From positions 1 to 36,692 of the forward strand of contig CAYRSQ010000003.1 of the NCBI GenBank assembly GCA_964427055.1: a DNA stretch of 36,692 nucleotides. Reading direction: 5' to 3'. Source of the DNA: CAYNTH01 sp964427055. Its GTDB lineage: Archaea; Aenigmatarchaeota; Aenigmatarchaeia; CG10238-14; SCSR01. Positions 1 to 7,023 of this stretch are shown piece by piece (position 1 is the first letter of the stretch; the number at the start of each line of letters is the position of its first letter). The notes under the pieces are model-generated. The model was not told the DNA's origin and made no database searches. It saw only the letters and a program-made list of their open reading frames with translations. The position numbers and the translations under genes are program-made.

Positions 1-161
1 GTGACTCCCTTCCAGTTCCATTGCTTTATGGGCATCTTTAGTATGTGGTATCCTATGTAGGACCTGTAATTGTAGACAAGTACTCCGGAAACTACCAAAA
101 GTACGGCTACAAACAGGATTTTCACCTTCCTTTCAGATAGCGTTAGTTTGGCCATGCCCAT
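1..161 (-). CDS. N-terminal fragment of a membrane-anchored protein (runs off the window)
   Basis: An open frame starts at an ATG at 161 and continues off the left edge; about 53 residues are visible. They begin MGMAKLTLSERKVK, followed by a hydrophobic stretch (ILFVAVLLVVSGVLVY, about residues 15-30) and a polar, aromatic tail. This looks like a signal anchor with a short positively charged cytoplasmic N-terminus. A second ATG two codons downstream (155) could also be the start. An AT-rich stretch (ATTATATTTC) lies just upstream, but no clear ribosome binding site is visible. The gene lies downstream of the S-layer gene on the same strand, separated from it by a hairpin plus T-tract. The function is not recognisable from this fragment. 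Confidence 0.55.
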   Translation of the reverse strand, partial: MGMAKLTLSERKVKILFVAVLLVVSGVLVYNYRSYIGYHILKMPIKQWNWKGV

Positions 162-229
162 CACTAGTATGAAATATAATGACAGATTGAACAGTTAAAT
201 CCTTTTCTATAGCTCACGCTAAGTTGTTG

Positions 230-266
230 AAAAAGAAAAAGAAAGGGAAAAGTTTTCAACTTTCCC
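230..266 (-). terminator. Hairpin plus T-tract terminator after the S-layer gene
   Basis: On the minus strand, about 25 nt after the S-layer stop codon, GGGAAAGTT pairs with AACTTTTCCC (one bulged base, 3-nt loop). A T-rich tract of about 15 nt follows (231-244 on the plus strand is A-rich). This is a strong signal for ending a highly expressed transcript. Confidence 0.65.
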
Positions 267-289
267 GCGATCGCTTAAGATCGAAGAGT

Positions 290-2581
290 TTATCCTACAA
301 CAGGAGATCCGACAGTACCTGTGACTTCAACTGACGTGCCTGTTTTGCTTGTCAATTTAGTGTCATACTGTTGGACTGCTGATGCAGCGACTCTTGTATC
401 TTCAGCTCTCGTTCCGGCTACTACTAACACGACTTTGCCTGTTGCGAAACCGTCGTCGATCACTTCGATTATACCGAAGTTTCTTCCGGGCCATGCGTCA
501 CATGTGTAACTGAATTTGCCGTCATCGGCCAATTCAGCGACTAATGTGTTCACACAAGGTCCGCCGACGAGTATTAAGTGTTTCGCAGTTTTCAGACTAG
601 ACATTTCGCTGTCTAACTTAGCAATGGTCGATGTTACAGGTATTGACGGATAGTTAGTGTACGTATCACCCGAGGTCGTGGTTTGTGTTCCACTTTGCAA
701 ACCGAAGTAGACTACAGCCTTCAGATCCTTAGCTGGTACCTTGAATACCACTTTGTCCGAATTTCCATTGGAATCCGTATTAAGTAGTATGATACCTGAA
801 TCGTCGACTATTTCTTGAGTCTTCTTACCGGCATCTCTGACGGTAGATTCGGTAGTTGCATTTACCTCACCAACTTCAGCGCTGGATGCTGTTGCACCTA
901 ACCTGAAATTAGGAGTGGATGTCGTTGTAATAGCGGTCTTGTTGTTGAAGTCAATACTGATTGTTGGAGCGCTTCCTTTCTTTCCGATTGTCATGATATC
1001 AATCAGCTGTGAACCGTTGATAGTCACATTCAACCAGTAATCTTGATCTCCAGAGTTTCCGACGTTCAATTTGAACGGATATGTGAAAGCTTCTGATACG
1101 TTTCCGAAGTTGATTAGATGACTTTCATACTCGGATGTTGATTCGAGTGTGTCAATCCTTTCCACATATGTACCATTTATTAAGATTTTATTCTTAGTGC
1201 TATCCTTGAACCCTATCTCGGTATATCCGTGACTAGAGTTTGTAGCGTTAAATAGTACGTAAGCTTCAGAGAACGCATTTCCTCCAAGACTCACTATGGA
1301 ATTAGATCCTGTTTCGTCAACAGATATCTTTATTCCACCTCTGTTACCGTACGCTACGCTATCATCCACTTGATCATATGCCGAGATAGTGCTTCCCAAT
1401 GCTTCTATTGTTACTGTTGCAAATTTGTCAGTATTCCAACCTTCGAATGCCAATTCGGCATAGTCGTTAGGTAGGACTACCTTTTCACCTGCAACTAGAT
1501 ACTGGGTCTGTGTAGGCTTGTAGATGACTTCCAGTGTGTCTCCAACCGATATTACACCAGATGTTGCGAATGTACCGGATTTCACCTGAATTCCCCATAC
1601 GGTCTCACCTGGGAACCTATCGCTTGTAGTACCAGAAGATGTCACATCCGCAGTTGAATCGTATATCTTAGTTGTACCTTCTGTTGAAGGTCCGACTACG
1701 ATGTCCGCGTATGCAGCATTGTCTTGTGTTGCCCTTACAGTAGTTACTTGCACATTTATCCCTGCAGTAGTGGATGTAGCACTCTTTCCTTGATCTATCG
1801 TCAATTGTTCTACTTCATTACCATCGGCATCTCTGATGCTGAGTGTTACCCAACCACTGTTGACACCTATTATGGAGTAGACTGTGTAGTCGCCATATGT
1901 TACACCTTTAGTTGCTGTAGCAGTTCCTACAGAACCGTGCAACATCAATACCTGGCTCGATGAAGTACCAACTATCGAGAAGTCCTCGCCCAGCAACTTT
2001 ATGTTGATTGGGTAAGTGTAGTTTGGAACTGACACTGTACCACCATGAGTGATTGCCTTATCGAACACATATTGGTATTTTATATCACCAGATTCGACTA
2101 CCATTTTTTCTGTACCATTGACGTTAGAGGTTGCTAAGTCATGAGCCATTGTAACTCCGCTTATGTCCACCTGTTCTCTGTAGTCATATTCTGTTGAACT
2201 TGATCCACTCCAAGTGATCTTGGAATCTTTCAATCCAGAATAGTGCGCGGTTTTCAGTATACCAGATGCTGGGAAAGCTGTAGATAAAGCGTCAGCCAAT
2301 CCGACGTTATCTTTTCTTGTCCCTTCAACCGATGTTGACGAGGAGCATGATGTTGACACTTCATCTGATCCGACTTCTGGAAGTCTGACAGCGATGTCAA
2401 TAGCGCCTGCAACATCACTTGGAGCTGCTAAAGAACCGACTACTACATAGGCGTTCAATGCACCGTCGCTACCAGCTAGCATACCTGGAAAGTCTGCTAC
2501 TGTATTAGCGGCAAGTACCGGAGTTGACACTGTTAGCAGTGCCATTAGAGCAGTCATGAATCCTGCAATTATTTTTTTCAT
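290..2581 (-). CDS. S-layer protein
   Basis: This 763-residue protein is the likely main cell-surface lattice protein. A signal peptide spans about residues 1-24 (MKKIIAGFMTALMALLTVS, ending in VLA before ANT). The mature N-terminus has the pattern of Methanococcus-type S-layer N-domains (residues about 42-66, including LNAYVVVGSLAAPSDVAG). The C-terminus carries the matching C-domain signature: HLILVGGPCVNTLVAEL, then IIEVIDDGFATGKVVLVVAG and TRAEDTRVAASAVQQY. The long middle is Ser/Thr-rich with several NxS/T sequons that could be N-glycosylated. GAGGT lies about 10 nt before the ATG, and a TATA box and structured leader lie upstream. A membrane-anchored winged-helix protein is encoded directly upstream on the same strand. 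Family assignment is firm from the two end signatures; there is no obvious C-terminal membrane anchor. Confidence 0.9.
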   Translation of the reverse strand: MKKIIAGFMTALMALLTVSTPVLAANTVADFPGMLAGSDGALNAYVVVGSLAAPSDVAGAIDIAVRLPEVGSDEVSTSCSSSTSVEGTRKDNVGLADALSTAFPASGILKTAHYSGLKDSKITWSGSSSTEYDYREQVDISGVTMAHDLATSNVNGTEKMVVESGDIKYQYVFDKAITHGGTVSVPNYTYPINIKLLGEDFSIVGTSSSQVLMLHGSVGTATATKGVTYGDYTVYSIIGVNSGWVTLSIRDADGNEVEQLTIDQGKSATSTTAGINVQVTTVRATQDNAAYADIVVGPSTEGTTKIYDSTADVTSSGTTSDRFPGETVWGIQVKSGTFATSGVISVGDTLEVIYKPTQTQYLVAGEKVVLPNDYAELAFEGWNTDKFATVTIEALGSTISAYDQVDDSVAYGNRGGIKISVDETGSNSIVSLGGNAFSEAYVLFNATNSSHGYTEIGFKDSTKNKILINGTYVERIDTLESTSEYESHLINFGNVSEAFTYPFKLNVGNSGDQDYWLNVTINGSQLIDIMTIGKKGSAPTISIDFNNKTAITTTSTPNFRLGATASSAEVGEVNATTESTVRDAGKKTQEIVDDSGIILLNTDSNGNSDKVVFKVPAKDLKAVVYFGLQSGTQTTTSGDTYTNYPSIPVTSTIAKLDSEMSSLKTAKHLILVGGPCVNTLVAELADDGKFSYTCDAWPGRNFGIIEVIDDGFATGKVVLVVAGTRAEDTRVAASAVQQYDTKLTSKTGTSVEVTGTVGSPVVG

Positions 2582-2604
2582 ATTTATCTTACCTCTTTCA
2601 GTAT

Positions 2605-2641
2605 GTTATCAAGACCGAGCGTTTGCTCGGAACCCGATAAC
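2605..2641 (-). promoter_or_regulatory. Stem-loop in the 5' leader of the S-layer mRNA
   Basis: Two nested inverted repeats face each other. GTTATC (2605-2610) pairs with GATAAC (2636-2641), and inside it CCGAGC (2615-2620) pairs with GCTCGG (2625-2630) around a 4-nt loop. The structure lies between the likely transcription start and the GAGGT ribosome binding site. It could stabilise the mRNA or control translation of the S-layer gene; this role is inferred. Confidence 0.55.
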
Positions 2642-2685
2642 CCACTGTGCTTGGGATTTTTCTAAAGTTTAGTTGGTTTTTGTTT

Positions 2686-2694
2686 GTATATAAC
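2686..2694 (-). promoter_or_regulatory. TATA box of the S-layer gene
   Basis: The minus strand reads GTTATATAC here, a good archaeal TATA box. A start about 26 nt downstream (near 2660) gives a leader of about 80 nt that contains the stem-loop. The rest of the 2582-2847 intergenic region is AT-rich and holds no gene I can support. Confidence 0.55.
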
Positions 2695-2847
2695 ACTTAG
2701 TTGAAACGATTTACATTGTTTCAGGTGTATACTAAATAGACCCTTAAATGGTGAAAATTAAGTGTTTTAATGATGTTAATTGTTTCTGAAGCAAAAATAA
2801 GACCTTTCTGACAAAAATAAGGCTTAAAATAGATTATTATATCGAAC

Positions 2848-3798
2848 CTATTGTTTGTTGAAACCGATTTGCTTTTTGGACAATTTAACTCTGTTGGTTC
2901 TGCCTCTCCGCTCAACTTCTATCAGCCCGCGCTCGGAGAGGCTCTTGACTACTCTGCTTACCTTTGCTTTAGAAAAGTTGCTCAAATCGACTATCTTCTT
3001 CTGCTTTATCTCGCCCTCTTTAGCGATAATGTCCATTATCTGTCTTTCGTACTCGTCTAGAATAGATAGGACTACTTCATCCGATTTTCTAAGGTGCCTG
3101 ATAATTATAAAGCCCAGCACCCCAGCCAAAGCTGCCCCGAAAAGGATGAAATGTCTCATTCTAAGCTGGAACCATATCGGAGGCTCGGCCTCCTCGTATA
3201 AAATCTCGAATGTCACTCCTTCTGTCTCGGAAATTTCTGACAATTCCCATGTCACCAGTATATTCTCTCCCAGTATGTGTGCGAATGCCTTATCTGGATA
3301 AGAAAGTATGCTAGATTCCGTGCTTTCACCCACGAGGAAATGATTTTTTGGCAATCTCACCGTGGCAGTTAGACTGGTAGTGTTCACATTTGGAGAAACC
3401 TCTGCATTGAAATAAAGAATCTTGTCTCCGAGTGCCTTGACAAAATCGACAGTCTCGAAATTTATGTTCAACTCCCTTTTCTGTTCGGTCAGCCCCATGG
3501 AACATGTTATGTCGCTAACTCCCGTTATCTCGATGCCGCAATCCACCGGACCCGCATTGCTGGTAGCATAGAAATTCTCCACTCGTCCGATTACCTTCAT
3601 ATTGAATGCCGTTTCTGGTTCCCAGAAAGTCATGGTGAGATTCACATAGCTTCTTCCCTCTTCGTCTATGATCACATATGCCTTATAGAATCTCAATTGG
3701 TCTGTCTCTGGATGAACTTGCGCGTGGACAAAGGATGTTGATAACAGTAATGATAACAAACATACAGAAATGAATAGTGATTTCGAATTGACAATCAT
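2848..3798 (-). CDS. Membrane-anchored winged-helix transcriptional regulator (COG2512-like)
   Basis: The 316-residue protein has a signal peptide (about 1-26), an extracytoplasmic beta-rich domain (about 27-210), one membrane helix (about 216-234, FILFGAALAGVLGFIII) and a cytoplasmic winged helix-turn-helix at about 243-310. The recognition part is ILDEYERQIMDIIAKEGEI, then KIVDLSNFSKAKVSRVVKSL and a wing with ERRGRTNRVKLS. Ectodomain, single TM and MarR-like wHTH in this order match archaeal membrane-associated regulators of the COG2512 type. It lies immediately upstream of and in line with the S-layer gene, so it may sense envelope state and regulate surface genes. That role is inferred; targets are unknown. 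Confidence 0.8.
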   Translation of the reverse strand: MIVNSKSLFISVCLLSLLLSTSFVHAQVHPETDQLRFYKAYVIIDEEGRSYVNLTMTFWEPETAFNMKVIGRVENFYATSNAGPVDCGIEITGVSDITCSMGLTEQKRELNINFETVDFVKALGDKILYFNAEVSPNVNTTSLTATVRLPKNHFLVGESTESSILSYPDKAFAHILGENILVTWELSEISETEGVTFEILYEEAEPPIWFQLRMRHFILFGAALAGVLGFIIIRHLRKSDEVVLSILDEYERQIMDIIAKEGEIKQKKIVDLSNFSKAKVSRVVKSLSERGLIEVERRGRTNRVKLSKKQIGFNKQ

Positions 3799-3863
3799 TG
3801 AATAGTATTAAGTCCGTTGCCTTTATTATCTTAACTAAAACGAGTGAAACAATCTGAAACAAT

Positions 3864-4898
3864 TCATTCCACAATCACATCTATCTTGAACCCGCAATTG
3901 TAGCATCTATCCCCTATGAGATTGATTTCTTCGACCCTGGTGCCGGACCTCTTGATGACCATTTCCCTGCAGTTGTAGCAGTACGTGTTCTCGTCATCAT
4001 GCCCATCGACATTGCCTATGTAGATGTACCTCAAGCCCCTCATCTGCATCTCCCGCATGCACCTTTCCAGCGTCGGCACTGGCGTAGGAGGCAGATCCAT
4101 AAGCTGATAGTCGGGATGGAATCTCAATATATGTATCGGTATGGCAGAACCCAAATTCGCATTCACGTGTTCGGCGAACTTTCCGCAAAGCTCCGTGCTA
4201 TCTCCGAGCTGGGGAACTATCAGGTTTGTTATTTCGAAAAATATCCTCTGTCTTTTGAGCTGTCTCATCGTCTCGTATATGGGACTGACATCTGGCACGG
4301 ACATGAACTTCTTGTAGAATTCTGGATCCAGCGACGCTTTAATGTTGACAACTGCAGCGTCTATGTACTTAGATATCTTCTTCAGGGCGTCCACTTCCAT
4401 GTATCCATTGGTCACAAAAACGTTCATCAGGTTGTTCCTCTTGGCCAGCTTGGCAGTATCATGCACGAACTCGAAGAACATCGTGGGCTCGTTATAAGTG
4501 TACGATATGCTCTTGCAATTGTTATCTTCCGCCTGTTTCACCACATCTTCCGGGGTATATGTCTTGCCGGTGAAATTTTCCAGATACTTATCAGTCTGCT
4601 GGCTTATTTCCCAATTGTCGCAAAACTGGCACTTGAAGTTGCACCCGAAAGATGAGATTGAAAGTGTTTTTGAATTGGGGAAAAAATGGAAAAGCGGTTT
4701 TTTCTCCATCGGGTCCACGCTGACGTTTGTAAGCTTCCCATAGTTCATAGTGTAGAGCTGATTTTCCTCGTTTTTCCTGACATCGCAAAATCCGTACTTA
4801 CCCTTCCCTATGAAACATTTCCTGGCACAAAGACCACATCTTATGCCGTTCCTTTCCTTTTCCCACAACATAGCCTCGTGTAGCTTGTCATCCGCCAA
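3864..4898 (-). CDS. amrS: AmmeMemoRadiSam system radical SAM enzyme
   Basis: The 344-residue protein belongs to the PflA-like radical SAM enzymes. The cluster motif CNFKCQFC gives Cys86, Cys90 and Cys93. A Cys-rich N-terminal segment precedes it (Cys21, Cys24, Cys28, Cys38), and a C-terminal pair of CxxC motifs (CYNC twice) suggests a zinc knuckle. This layout and the SISSFGCNF and SYTYNEPT blocks match the AmmeMemoRadiSam enzyme, usually found with AMMECR1 and Memo homologues, neither of which is in this window. The physiological reaction of the system is not settled. The start is probably TTG at 4898, because GGTGA lies 5-6 nt upstream and the next in-frame ATG is nine codons further in. 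Confidence 0.85.
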   Translation of the reverse strand: MADDKLHEAMLWEKERNGIRCGLCARKCFIGKGKYGFCDVRKNEENQLYTMNYGKLTNVSVDPMEKKPLFHFFPNSKTLSISSFGCNFKCQFCDNWEISQQTDKYLENFTGKTYTPEDVVKQAEDNNCKSISYTYNEPTMFFEFVHDTAKLAKRNNLMNVFVTNGYMEVDALKKISKYIDAAVVNIKASLDPEFYKKFMSVPDVSPIYETMRQLKRQRIFFEITNLIVPQLGDSTELCGKFAEHVNANLGSAIPIHILRFHPDYQLMDLPPTPVPTLERCMREMQMRGLRYIYIGNVDGHDDENTYCYNCREMVIKRSGTRVEEINLIGDRCYNCGFKIDVIVE

Positions 4899-5034
4899 AA
4901 AATCACCAAAAGAGCATTAGTTCGATTTTATCAGGCTCATCCTTCATCTTCGTCATCAAAAACCTACTAAAATTAAATATTATATTGATATTTCATAGTA
5001 ATATAGATTAACTACGATTCCGTGAAATCAATGT

Positions 5035-5107
5035 GCCTCAGTAGCTTAGTTGGTGGAGCAACTGCCTCGTAAGCAGTAGGTCGCGAGTTCAAATCTCGCC
5101 TGAGGCT
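5035..5107 (+). tRNA. tRNA-Thr(CGT)
   Basis: The acceptor stem GCCTCAG pairs with CTGAGGC, and the discriminator is T. The anticodon stem ACTGC/GCAGT closes the loop CTCGTAA, so the anticodon is CGT (Thr, codon ACG). The T arm CGAGTTCAAATCTCG is canonical. No intron, and no CCA is encoded. It is nearly identical to the tRNA-Thr(TGT) at 25079. Confidence 0.95.
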
Positions 5108-5162
5108 TAACTTAAAGATAAAAATGATTAAAAATAATAAAAAAGGAGTGAGAGGTGGGCGA

Positions 5163-5462
5163 ATGGATGTCATAATACATTCCGAGGGCGACAAATACGT
5201 GAAGCTGAAGGAAACGCTACTGGCGGACGACACAATCAACAGAGCCAGTATCATATTCAAAGACGCGAAACAGTACGGGAAAGACAATGGTTACCTGTGC
5301 ATAATCAGCGGCGACGAGGAAAGATGCGAAAAGGCGATAGAAATCGCGAAGGAAGGTGACCTCGGGACGGAAATCACAGGAGAAGAAAAGGAAGTCATAC
5401 TTTCAAAGGTCAAAGAAGAGGGAAACAAGGCTTCTGAGGGATTCGGGAGCATTTTTGGTTGA
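5163..5462 (+). CDS. Small conserved-looking protein of unknown function
   Basis: The 99-residue product starts MDVIIHSEGDKYVKLKET and ends with a Gly/Phe tail (ASEGFGSIFG). The ATG at 5163 is chosen over an in-frame ATG 39 nt upstream because GAGGTG lies 5 nt before it (5152-5157). The protein is charged, soluble and mixed alpha/beta in appearance, with a run IIFKDAKQYGKDNGYLCIIS and a Cys pair well apart. I do not recognise the family. It sits between tRNA-Thr and tRNA-Gly on the same strand, so it may share a transcript with them. Confidence 0.7.
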   Translation: MDVIIHSEGDKYVKLKETLLADDTINRASIIFKDAKQYGKDNGYLCIISGDEERCEKAIEIAKEGDLGTEITGEEKEVILSKVKEEGNKASEGFGSIFG

Positions 5463-5473
5463 ATTTCAAAAGA

Positions 5474-5560
5474 GCGGCGATAGTCCAGTCTGGTTAAGAT
5501 ACGGCCCTGCCAATCCATAGCGGAACGGCCGCGACGCGGGTTCAAATCCCGCTCGCCGCA
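5474..5560 (+). tRNA. tRNA-Gly(GCC) with a 13-nt intron
   Basis: The acceptor stem GCGGCGA/TCGCCGC with discriminator A is typical of tRNA-Gly. The anticodon stem CGGCC/GGCCG encloses 20 nt. Removing 13 nt leaves the loop CTGCCAC with anticodon GCC. The T arm GCGGGTTCAAATCCCGC is regular. The mature tRNA would be 74 nt. Confidence 0.88.
5513..5525 (+). other. Minimal intron of tRNA-Gly at position 37/38
   Basis: CTGC (5507-5510) pairs with GCGG (5520-5523), with one T-G wobble, as the central 4-bp helix. The 3-nt bulges are CAA (5511-5513) and AAC (5524-5526). Cutting after the second base of each bulge removes 13 nt. The apical side has only six bases, so this is a bulge-helix-loop rather than a full bulge-helix-bulge. 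Confidence 0.75.
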
Positions 5561-5640
5561 CTCCTAACTGATAGATAATGTAAAAGTTATATTCACAGTA
5601 AACAGAATTTAATTTAGGAAATGACTGCTGGTGCTGATTG

Positions 5641-6117
5641 ATGTCGATTTTTGAAAAGAAGAAAAATGAGGAGGAATTCGTCCCGCCTGTCGATGTCGAT
5701 GAAATAAACGTACCTCCCATGAGGATATCGCAACCGTTTTCTATGGAAAGAGATATGGATAAGATAGAAGACAATTCCCAGGCGCTGGCCCCCGTCTTCG
5801 TCAAACTATCCAAATACAGGGAGATACTGAACACAGTCAACTACCTCAAGATGGGATTCAACCTGATCAAGAACCAGATGTCTATACTCAGCAAGCTGGA
5901 AAACCTACAACGGGAGAACATGAAACTTATGTACAGTGCGCTTGACAAGATAAGCAAGCAGATGGACAAGTTAGACTCGGATTTCTCCAGACCGATGGAC
6001 TTCATGAAGGAAGTTTCTGAAACCGAGCTGCAGGAACTGGAAGGCCTGGAATCGACCATAAGCGACCTAAAGGCCCAGATAGACCAGTTGAAGATAGAAG
6101 TGGACGCGATGGCCTAA
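5641..6117 (+). CDS. Coiled-coil protein of unknown function
   Basis: The 158-residue protein starts MSIFEKKKNEEEF. The ATG at 5641 has GGTG about 8 nt upstream; a TTG directly before it is less likely. Residues about 1-45 are charged and proline-containing. Residues about 45-158 are mostly helical heptads, with LENLQRENMKLMYSALDKIS and LKAQIDQLKIEVDAMA near the end. There is no signal peptide or membrane segment. I cannot name the family. A cytoskeletal, secretion-adaptor or chromosome-associated role would each fit a soluble coiled coil, and nothing in the neighbourhood (tRNA genes on both sides) decides between them. Confidence 0.75.
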   Translation: MSIFEKKKNEEEFVPPVDVDEINVPPMRISQPFSMERDMDKIEDNSQALAPVFVKLSKYREILNTVNYLKMGFNLIKNQMSILSKLENLQRENMKLMYSALDKISKQMDKLDSDFSRPMDFMKEVSETELQELEGLESTISDLKAQIDQLKIEVDAMA

Positions 6118-6167
6118 TTCTGATAACGTTTTTAAATTCAAACCTGATATTAATTAATCACGAATGT

Positions 6168-6303
6168 GCAGGGGTAGCGAAGCGGTCAAACGCGCTGGGC
6201 TCAAGATTATATTTTGAGCGCTGATTAAAGATGATGAAAGCGTGAGTGACATGAGAAACCCTGTGGCTTAGTGCCTTCGTGGGTTCGAATCCCACCCCCT
6301 GCA
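6168..6303 (+). tRNA. tRNA-Leu(CAA) with a 52-nt intron
   Basis: The acceptor stem GCAGGGG/CCCCTGC with discriminator A, D stem GCG/CGC, long variable arm (GGC-TTAGT-GCC) and T arm GTGGG-TTCGAAT-CCCAC define a tRNA-Leu. After intron removal the anticodon loop is CTCAAGA, anticodon CAA. The anticodon stem CTGGG/CCCTG has one T-T mismatch (positions 28-42). The mature tRNA is 84 nt. A TATA-like TTTTTAAATT lies about 35 nt upstream. Confidence 0.92.
6206..6257 (+). ncRNA. tRNA-Leu intron with a predicted D'/C' box guide for C34
   Basis: Splice sites: CTCA (6200-6203) pairs with TGAG (6252-6255); the bulges are AGA (6204-6206) and AAA (6256-6258). Inside the intron, CTGA (6221-6224) is a perfect D-type box, and ATGATGA (6231-6237) is a perfect C-type box 6 nt later. 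The segment 6212-6219 (TTTTGAGC) is complementary to anticodon positions 31-38 of the same tRNA, with one G-U pair. The fifth base upstream of CTGA (G6216) pairs with C34, so 2'-O-methylation of C34 is predicted by the N+5 rule. The TGAG used for splicing is a different copy from the guide. A clear terminal C/D pair was not found. Confidence 0.55.
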
Positions 6304-6432
6304 CTTTAAAACCACAACGAACGTGTCTTTATTCTGAAATGAGATGCGGAAGTCGAACTTGTTCCAGATATTTTCTCAATTTACAATCGTCTGAAAACTA
6401 CTGATTCATCTATTTTCATGTGCTGAATCATG

Positions 6433-6476
6433 GAAAAAGAAAAAATGCTGGAGAAAATAAAAAATCATTTCTCCAG
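6433..6476 (-). terminator. Stem-loop and T-tract terminator overlapping the stop codon
   Basis: On the minus strand CTGGAGAAA (6476-6468) and TTTCTCCAG (6456-6448) form a perfect 9-bp stem that spans the stop codon of the small membrane protein. ATTTTTTCTTTTT follows. The 6304-6432 stretch beyond it, up to tRNA-Leu, holds nothing I can support. Confidence 0.7.
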
Positions 6477-6749
6477 AACAGTTTCGTAAACTATGAATAG
6501 CGATCCCAACAGAGCAAACAGGGCTCCGACTCCTGCAAATAGGGTATCCAAATAAAGTCCGCTCACGAGGTTGTATAATCTCGGAAGCGTGGAAGCGTCT
6601 ATAATTCCTGCAAACAGGAAGAGTACTCCCGCCGACGCCAACCAATTGAATCCCTTCTCTGTCTTTTTCCTCACTTTCGCCCATTCGGCCAAAGCGACTG
6701 ACAGTAGTAACGCTATTCCAACGTCAATTAAAGCTGAACTGAATACCAT
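6465..6749 (-). CDS. Small three-helix membrane protein
   Basis: The 94-residue protein starts MVFSSALIDVGIALLLSVAL. The ATG at 6749 is preferred over one ten codons upstream because GGTG precedes it by about 9 nt. Three hydrophobic segments are visible: about 4-21, 37-52 (LASAGVLFLFAGII) and 67-87 (LDTLFAGVGALFALLGSLFI). A basic loop (KVRKKTEKG) follows the first. No family is recognised. It forms a single-gene unit with its own terminator. Confidence 0.7.
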   Translation of the reverse strand: MVFSSALIDVGIALLLSVALAEWAKVRKKTEKGFNWLASAGVLFLFAGIIDASTLPRLYNLVSGLYLDTLFAGVGALFALLGSLFIVYETVLEK

Positions 6750-6851
6750 TTTATGTTCACCTAATAGAATTTCATTCAAGCATAATATAAAAGTATTAGT
6801 AATTTCGAAAAATCCACCTTTGTCGAGTGGTGACAGGAGGAAGAATTGGAC

Positions 6852-6941
6852 TTACAGAAGTTCCTCGAAATCCGTCTCTTCGTCATCCCAATCTTCAAGT
6901 TCCGGCTCTTCATCGCCGATGAATTCGTCTTCGAATGCCAT
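6852..6941 (-). CDS. 29-residue highly acidic small protein
   Basis: The minus strand carries ATG at 6941, 29 sense codons and TAA. A good ribosome binding site (GAGGT) lies 6 nt before the ATG, and a TATA box lies about 40 nt upstream. The product runs MAFEDEFIGDEEPELEDW and ends DDEETDFEELL; more than half of its residues are Asp or Glu, and there is no lysine or arginine. It is too short for family assignment. Acidic tails of this kind bind basic proteins or metal ions, but no role is shown. The signals before it support real expression. Confidence 0.5.
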   Translation of the reverse strand: MAFEDEFIGDEEPELEDWDDEETDFEELL

Positions 6942-6982
6942 AGTTAAACCTCGGATTACTACTGAGTAAAATCATTATAATC

Positions 6983-6990
6983 TATTTAAA
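6983..6990 (-). promoter_or_regulatory. TATA box before the acidic small protein
   Basis: The minus strand reads TTTAAATA, about 42 nt before the ATG at 6941. Initiation about 26 nt downstream would leave a short leader containing the GAGGT site. Confidence 0.4.
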
Positions 6991-7023
6991 GCTTTTGAAT
7001 AGAATGAGCGTTCGTTCGGCCGA

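Noticed and set aside
267..274. Palindrome GCGATCGC next to the S-layer terminator
   Set aside because: A single 8-bp palindrome without spaced partners; it is probably chance or part of the transcript end, and no operator role can be supported.
3999..4655. Long plus-strand frame opposite the radical SAM gene
   Set aside because: Its translation has no recognisable motif, whereas the minus strand encodes a full AmmeMemoRadiSam enzyme with all cluster cysteines.
6206..6257. Reading the tRNA-Leu intron as a full dual C/D sRNA with four boxes
   Set aside because: Only the inner CTGA and ATGATGA boxes are clear. Candidate terminal boxes (AGATTAT upstream, GTGA downstream) are too degenerate, so only the D'/C' half is claimed.
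6571..6969. Plus-strand serine-rich open frame of 132 codons
   Set aside because: It is the antisense shadow of the small membrane protein and of the acidic peptide; Ser runs arise from reading GAA/GAT codons backwards. No ribosome binding site is seen.
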